Source: Otis tarda
Taxonomy: Eukaryota; Chordata; Aves; Otidiformes; Otididae
DNA length: 64,000 nucleotides
Direction: 5' to 3'
Assembly: GCA_026413225.1 (NCBI GenBank)
Contig: CM048553.1
Coordinates: 144,001,190-144,065,189 of the forward strand
In this document: one piece after another, positions 57,645-64,000 of the stretch
Numbering within the stretch: position 1 is the stretch's first letter
How the letters are laid out: each line of letters begins with the position of its first letter
The notes under the pieces: model-generated
Seen by the model: only the letters and a program-made list of their open reading frames with translations
Databases searched by the model: none
Told to the model about the DNA's origin: nothing
Position numbers and translations under genes: made by a program

Positions 57645-60030
57645 AATACACGTTGATCTTTTAAACACAATCCAGTTTCCCTTGAGTTGTATGAAATTGA
57701 CTTAAAGGAATGAATCAGTTTTAAACTGAAGTGCAATAGATCTTTTTTTATCCAAAACTGCTGATTTTTTTTTTTTTCTAGCAGATGTTGGCACAATAAA
57801 GATTTTTAGTAGATATTATTTTGAAGGCTTTTTTTAGTACAGACTTTTTTTCCTACATGGAATATTTCAAGTTACATTTCTGGAAGGCAAACTGAAAAGG
57901 CTTCAATTTAAATATGAACAGTTTGAAACGTCTTAATTTTTCTGGAACAATCCCCACGCATTATTTAATTTCACGTAATGAAACGGCTGTTCCATGGGAT
58001 AGTAGTTAATAACCATTTCAGCACACAGAAGCCCACTGCACAGAACTCTACATTAGTTGAGCTTGGGAAGCAGTAGATGGCTTGTCTCATTCTGCCATTG
58101 TACATTACACACTAGTTTGTAATGCAGTTTACAGGTATTTCTAGAAAGCTGTTTTCTATATGAGACAAATTGAAATACCCAGATGAAGTCTTTGTTCATA
58201 CAGGTGCTTTCTGGAATTCAAAATACACCACCAAGAAATACAGCTTTCTAGTCTCACACAACCAAATGGAAACAGGATGGAAAGAAAGTCATAGTGAACG
58301 ACGACAGTGAAACAATCTGTCATTCGCCCTGTGCAGGGACTGAAACTGGACTTCTAGTTTAGCTTCACAGCATAAATTTGTCCCAACTTTTTGTCTATTT
58401 CCTCAGGCCAGAGAACTCTACACAAATTTTATTACCTGACTACATGACAGTGCACTGGTCCATTGTGGTGATCTGGAATTCAGGTCCTTCTGAGCAAAGC
58501 ACGAAGAATTTTAATCACAGATAAATGAACTCCTTCAGATGGAGACCAAGCTAGGTTCCTGTATAACTACTTCTGCTGGCTTAAAAAGCTTCACATTAAG
58601 GAGAAGGACCACTGGGGTACTTCAAAGCTTAACCATTCACATTCCAAGTCAGGCTTCTAAGTTGTCAACAGCATATGTGGGGAATTCTACATTATTACTT
58701 TCTGTAAAAAAGGCAATAATCACATACCTAAAAATGTGTATTCAGATGTATTTGAAGGAACTAGGCACCTTCTAGGAACCAGGGATTTTAATTCTTTCGT
58801 TTGTGGTTGAAAGTCAACATTTCAAGTATGGCACAGGGGTTTATTAACTAGGAGTACCAAGCCCAGAGGTTTTACTTCCTTCCAAATGCCTTAAAAACAG
58901 GTACAGAAAAGTAAATCATTGTGTCATGTGCTACAGAATTCTGTGTCTGAAACTTGGAAATTTAAAAAAATATCTAGTGGAAAGAATCAACAGCAAGAAA
59001 AGCTGAGCTTCTCTGATCTTCTAGCTGCTAAGTTCAAAAGCTGCAGGAGTCTAGCAGTGAATTCAGTGCTTGTAAAGTACTAGAAGGATGCAAAAGGGAG
59101 TCTATCCCTCTCATAAATAAGAACAGAAAAAGCAATTTACCTTTACACTCAAAAGATATTGGTGGGTTTTTGGTTGGTTTTTTGTTGTTTTTTTTTTCTT
59201 TTTCTTTCTCAAGCCTTATATGATATAAGATCTTTTCCTCGGGTTATTTTTAAATATGATCTACATGAAGGCAATGTGCTCAGTCCCTGGGTGGGAAATA
59301 TGCTTCATTTAAGTCAACAGCAATCTGTACTGCTGATTAAAAAGCAAGTGCTGATGGGCTTCACAGGGAGTCTGCACACAGTTCACTCTAAGGAGTCTGC
59401 CTTAGCTAAGAAGTTGGTAGAGAAAATGGTAGCGGGAGGAGGGGAAGGATGGTGGACAGTGTTTAGTGAAACATTGAACAACAGCAACAACAACAAATCA
59501 TGAATGATCTGTACTTAAGAGTTCTATCAGTGTGGAAAACTGGCTCTGAAAAAAGAATTTCAAACTGTTTGATGATTGCATATCCTGGGAATTGAAATGA
59601 ACTTTGTCACCGCTGCCAGTTTCATAAAAGAATGAAGTCTCCAGCAAGGCACAGATGGTATTTCTGAATGAACAGATGATTATGCCAAGAGAATATTATG
59701 CTTGGAAACACATTTTATTGATATATGATAAAAGCTGTTAGAAGGACAGCTATGGAAAAGAGGATCTAGCTCTTTGTGGAACACCTGAATACAATATGAA
59801 ATTAGGCAGTGGCTAAAGGTTATTTACTGCATTCTTCAGTCCTGCTTCCTGAGAATTAACTGGAAAACTATCCAGAAATCTTGAAGATTAAAATGGAAAC
59901 ATAATTAATATGAACCATAAGAAGATGTGTGAACAACAACAATTAGATAGTAATCTGTATTTACCTAAACTGAAAAGAGATTATGCACTAGCTTTTGGAT
60001 TTCCAAACAGCACCAGTGTGGAGAGCTTAG
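57645..60030. other. Unique AT-rich DNA
   Basis: No recognised gene. T-rich low-complexity stretches at 57762-57778 and 59165-59210 inflate local ORFs. Confidence 0.6.
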
Positions 60031-60034
60031 AAGA

Positions 60035-61075
60035 GGGGCCAAATTCCACATTGATTCCAAGTACAAATTCATCTCAGTAAGGCAAAAAAATGTTACACTC
60101 AGTGATGTTTACAGACTCACAAGTCCAAACACATGACCCTCGTTGTGCTATAAATTAATGGGTTTAACTCAGTTACTTCTGATTACACCTGTGTCATCCA
60201 CAGCCAAGGTGGGTTCACTGCCTTCAGTGGAAATGCTGTGACTGTAAACCAAGGATCTGATGTGACAAGAGGTCAGAAAAGGAATGCATGATCTTTTGCA
60301 TTACTGTGTTTGAAAATGTTGACTTCATACTTGATGCGACTATTTCTAAGTGAAAGCTGGAAACAACAGATTTGGCACTGGTTTTAAATCCAAAGTAGCT
60401 CCCTTGAGGTCAATCAGGTCTTTCTGGTGACTTCAGGATGGTTTATGTAAGGGAGGAAATGTATCACATGAGATTTTTCTCAGAGGTGAAAGATATTCAG
60501 CAGTATATCTTGCAGGGCCACATCATAGGTGTCAGCTTCAGCTTTCTCCACACATTTTCTTGAGCATAGAGGACAAGCCTTGGAGGCAGATGACTCTGGT
60601 GAAACAGAACAATCTCTGTAGCTTGAAGAAAACTCTATTCATCACCAATATAACAGCAAAAATAATACATATCCATCAGACAACATTTACCCTAATGCCA
60701 GTGAGGAAAATATATGAGGGATTACCTAAGCTATTAAAACAACTACTCGTGTTCAGTTACAAAATTATTTGTGAAACTAGGAATAACCAAGAGATTTGTA
60801 TTATACTGGGGGGAGGGAGCAAGAAAAAAGCAAAGGAAGGAAACATACTCATAGGTTTCTTATCCAGTATGAGACAAATGCAAATTTTAGTAAGGGAACA
60901 ATTAGAAGGAAAGGAAGAGATCACAGAAATCCCTTCCTCCCACATGTTCTCCTGCCACTGTAATTGAGGTTTTTGTGTTATTAAATGGAATCCGTGGGTC
61001 AGATTCCAGCTCCATTTTTGCATTGGTGCAAGTTGATTTTAATGCCAATAAAGTCATATTAGTGCAGAGCAGTGA
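60035..61075. repeat. Possible fossils of an ancient amniote interspersed repeat
   Basis: Three scattered patches recall one old repeat. gaggggccaaattccacattg is near 60035. Near 60160-60250 are ctcagttacttctgattacacctg and gccttcagtgg. At 60993-61060 gggtcagattccagctcc is followed by attggtgcaag, ttttaatgcc and tattagtgcag. The wording resembles old repeats widespread in reptiles and birds. Highly decayed. Boundaries and family are not known. Confidence 0.3.
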
Positions 61076-61079
61076 GACA

Positions 61080-61944
61080 TCATCCACAAACCCATTTGTA
61101 TGTGTGAGATGAATACATTAGCTTCTCAGCAGATGGCTGTGAATTCTTCCAGACAGAGCATGTCTCGGGCTTTCGAGAACCATTTATCAAAAGGAATACT
61201 GAATTCTCTTCAGTTCTGCAGCAATCACTCCAGGGGAGCAAATGCTAAATGGTTTAAAGACAAGAGGCAATCATACTGCTAGCCATTGTCGGCTCCAAGT
61301 ACAGTGCCCATTGGTCTATGCATCACATCAACTGGGACTTCATGGGCACATATTACTTGTTGCTTTGTGATGCCAGGGATATATCTCTTTACATACTCCT
61401 TTAGAAAATATTCTTCTTCTAGTCAGTGGGGGAAAGAGGGTGTGTAAATATCCAGAATTTGAATCCAGTTTTGAACATCCAGAATTTTTCAGTAGCTTCA
61501 TTTCTTATGTTACTTCTGTGAATCTGCCATTTTGAAGTGAGAAGTGGCCAGCAGAAGTAAAGAAAAAGGGGATCTGGATTATGTAAGCAAGGAAAATATT
61601 TCCTAGCTTTCTAGATAGAACTTTTCAGTGAAGGATACAGAAACCTATTTGGCAAAAGCTTATTAGAGTTCAGCTAGAGATTGTGTATAATATTGGTGAA
61701 ATAATAGGAATACCTTTTGTGATTTTAGAACACCTTCCATGGAACAATGTCAACGCAATGTGCGGACCTAAACTAAGGCGTCCCAGCAGTCTAGTGATGT
61801 AGAAAAATTTACAGTGGGCTACACTTCTAGTCATATAGGATGAAGGCACGCAGCATGTGGGGAGGTAAATACTGAAGCTCAAGGAACAAACAGTAATATT
61901 TTTACTGTAGATTTTCATGGAGTCAGAAAAGGATTTTCTAAGTG
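61080..61944. other. Unique AT-rich DNA
   Basis: Nothing recognisable on either strand. Confidence 0.6.
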
Positions 61945-61945
61945 G

Positions 61946-62642
61946 CTGATTGTGGTGGTTTAGCCCGGAATCACCACACAGTTTCTTATTCACCCTCCCC
62001 CTACCCAGTGGGACAGGGGAGAGAAATTGGGAAGCAAGGAAAACTCGTGGGTTGAGATAAAAACAATTTACTAAAAATACTAAAAACTACAAAGCTAACA
62101 GGATATAAGGATATTAATATATACAAAATATACAAAATGAACAATGTACAATTTCTCACCACCCGATGTCTGAATGACCGACGCAGCCCGTCCCGAGTAG
62201 CGATCACAGGAACGACACCGAGCAGCAAGCAAAGGGGGGAGAGCAAGCTAGCAACGTAGAGGGAATGATGCCAGCAAGCAAGAAAGAAAAGGATACCAAG
62301 GGTGCCCGAACGGATACCCGACAAGAATGTCCAAACAGAAACGGAATACCCCCTCTCATGGGCAACCCCCACTTATATACTGAGCATGACGTTTATGGCA
62401 TGGAATACTCTCTTTGGCCAGTTTGGATCAATTATTCTGTCTGTCTTTCGCCCAGCTTCCCACATCTGCACGTTAACGAGACCTTAATGAGACTTGGAAA
62501 GCCAGACAGTGTCCTTGGTCTCATTAACAACAACTCGTATCATCAGAATGTTTTTATCAACATTCTTCACACACGAAATCCAAAACACACCGGCTACTGA
62601 GAAGAAAATTAACTCCATCCCTGCTGAAACCAGGACACTGAT
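61946..62642 (-). mobile_element. Solo ERV LTR (ERVL-like) with 5-bp target duplication
   Basis: LTR of 687 bp (61951-62637), flanked by ctgat at 61946-61950 and 62638-62642. On the minus strand it starts TGTCCTGGTTTCAGC and ends GGCTAAACCACCACA, the wording of a very common avian ERVL LTR group. A TATATAAG box lies at 62372-62379. Where this group normally has AATAAA before TTGTTTTTATCTCAACC, this copy reads AGTAAA. No internal region or second LTR, so it is solo. ORFs inside it are not genes. Confidence 0.9.
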
Positions 62643-62644
62643 AT

Positions 62645-64000
62645 AATGCAATATTTTAGTGTTCAGAAATCTCATAGCAGACACGGTATGTAGGGAATGT
62701 ATAATGATCCATTAGAAAAACTGAAGCCTGTAAATATCTGAAGGGCACTGGTCATGTTTATTGGCTGTCATTTAGGGAACAGGAGACAGCTGCTATAGTA
62801 CAAAGTGAAATGTGAGACTATTAATCAATACATTTACATATGGGAGGCGTGTGCAAAGTCTGGAACAGACAAAAACAGCAACTTCCATCCCAAATCCTTA
62901 TCAATTCTTCCTGCAATACTCTGCCACAAACACATTTCATATCTATTTGGTGGATACAATAGACATCATGCCATAATGCACTACATTTGTTAATAGTGCA
63001 AGTAACAGTCATAGTTTATTTTTACCATGTATAAATGTGTAATTACACTTTGCCAAGTATAAATAACTTTGCAAAGATTAGAAAAAAGTAATCTAAGAAT
63101 AGACAAGGGTGTAGATCCATACACTCAGAAATGTGCATTGTTCTACTGGATGGAAATGTCAGGATAGTTGCCATTCAGAGAATGACGGACTGCTCAATGC
63201 TTCGTGGTTTCTTTTTTACCTATGTGCCGTTGCAACTCCAAGGCATCAGCTGATTTTGATGACAGTAGTAGAATTAGTGCTGATTTATTTCTGAATAAAT
63301 AAATGGAAAATCAGATTTTTTTTCAATATCAAATAATAGCAGCCATTTCCTTTGTGAGCATATCTTACTGTTTGCATATATAGTTTTTCATAAATAATTA
63401 AGATATTCTTTTCTGACTTTTTTCAAAATACAATTGAATTTTTGTTGACAGAAAATATTCATCAAGATTTGGCTACAATGGTTCCAAAACCTAACGTATG
63501 CATCAAGATTTCTATAGCTGCCATTGAAAGCAATATAATCGAATGTTCAAATAGCCACCAGAGGAAGTCAATACCATAAGTAACTGAAAAATTCTGCTAA
63601 TGCCATGGACTAATACCCTAATGAAGCAACAGAAACAAGATTTAAGCTGGGCAAAAGGACAAAGTTCTTTTCCACAGAGAGTTCTGTAAATACAGTTGGT
63701 TTATGCAGAAAAGCATTTAATGAGTATATGTTTAGCTATTTTAGTAGGCAAATGTACAGAATCTAAGGCCAGATATTTTGTACATAAGAGCAAAGAAAAA
63801 CCTACTCATTCACTTTCTGACCATTCCTTTTTCTCTGGTGGTCTGGAGAAAAGAGAAAAAAAAACTTCTTTGTTTTACACCACCTTATCAGAGAAACAGT
63901 AAGCAAAAAAAAATCTGATCCTTCATCCAAGAGAGTGAAAGTATGCAGAACTATTCCATAGAAGAGAAAGAACAAATGAAAATTGTATCTTCACTTAGTG
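62645..64000. other. Unique AT-rich DNA to the window end
   Basis: No recognised gene or repeat; short chance ORFs only. Confidence 0.6.

Noticed and set aside
62001..62600. ORFs of 111-123 codons on both strands
   Set aside because: They lie inside the ERVL-like solo LTR 61951-62637.
1..64000. CRISPR arrays, operons, Shine-Dalgarno sites and bacterial terminators
   Set aside because: No regularly spaced repeats or compact gene runs; the sequence is vertebrate in character.

Overview
The window is about 64 kb of AT-rich vertebrate DNA, almost certainly from a bird. Five CR1 retroposons carry the 3' end with short ATTCTATG-type repeats typical of avian CR1. There are solo LTRs of avian ERV type, and one full provirus whose parts point to the bird lineage. 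No bacterial-style operons, rRNA or tRNA genes and no recognisable host protein-coding gene were found. The background looks intergenic or intronic.

Layout. 1-17.6 kb: unique AT-rich DNA with fossil repeats and one candidate exon. 17.8-18.5 kb: LTR-like block. 20.4-21.55 kb: CR1 on the minus strand with a 341-codon uninterrupted RT remnant. 22.6-23.3 kb: CR1 on the plus strand. 25.1-25.3 kb: second candidate exon. 27.4-36.1 kb: complete provirus on the minus strand, inserted inside a CR1 and splitting it into 27335-27426 and 36069-36284. 40.7-41.9 kb: older CR1 on the minus strand. 47.7 kb: CR1 tail. 52.97-54.12 kb: solo LTR with a 5-bp target duplication. 56.3-57.6 kb: two GC-rich islands. 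61.95-62.64 kb: solo LTR with a 5-bp target duplication. The rest is unique AT-rich sequence with a few short tandem and inverted repeats.

The main item is the provirus (8,642 bp). Its two 265-bp LTRs look identical and are flanked by a perfect 6-bp duplication (acatcc). The primer-binding site matches the 3' end of tRNA-Phe. The gag-pro-pol half is alpharetrovirus-like: protease is in the gag frame, an AAATTTA slippery heptamer sits before the gag stop, and the LTR R region is about 20 nt. The env gene is instead of mammalian gammaretrovirus type (CWLC in SU, immunosuppressive-domain-like stretch, CX6CC in TM). This matches the recombinant avian family reported as TgERV-F. Env is one open frame of about 580 codons. 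Gag and pol are cut by about twelve frame changes, mostly at single-base runs, with no in-frame stop codon seen otherwise. Between env and the polypurine tract lies a short second RT fragment of class I (gammaretrovirus) type, which I cannot explain from the known family layout.

Limits: all similarity calls come from reading motifs by eye. Boundaries of old repeats are approximate and the candidate exons are unproven.
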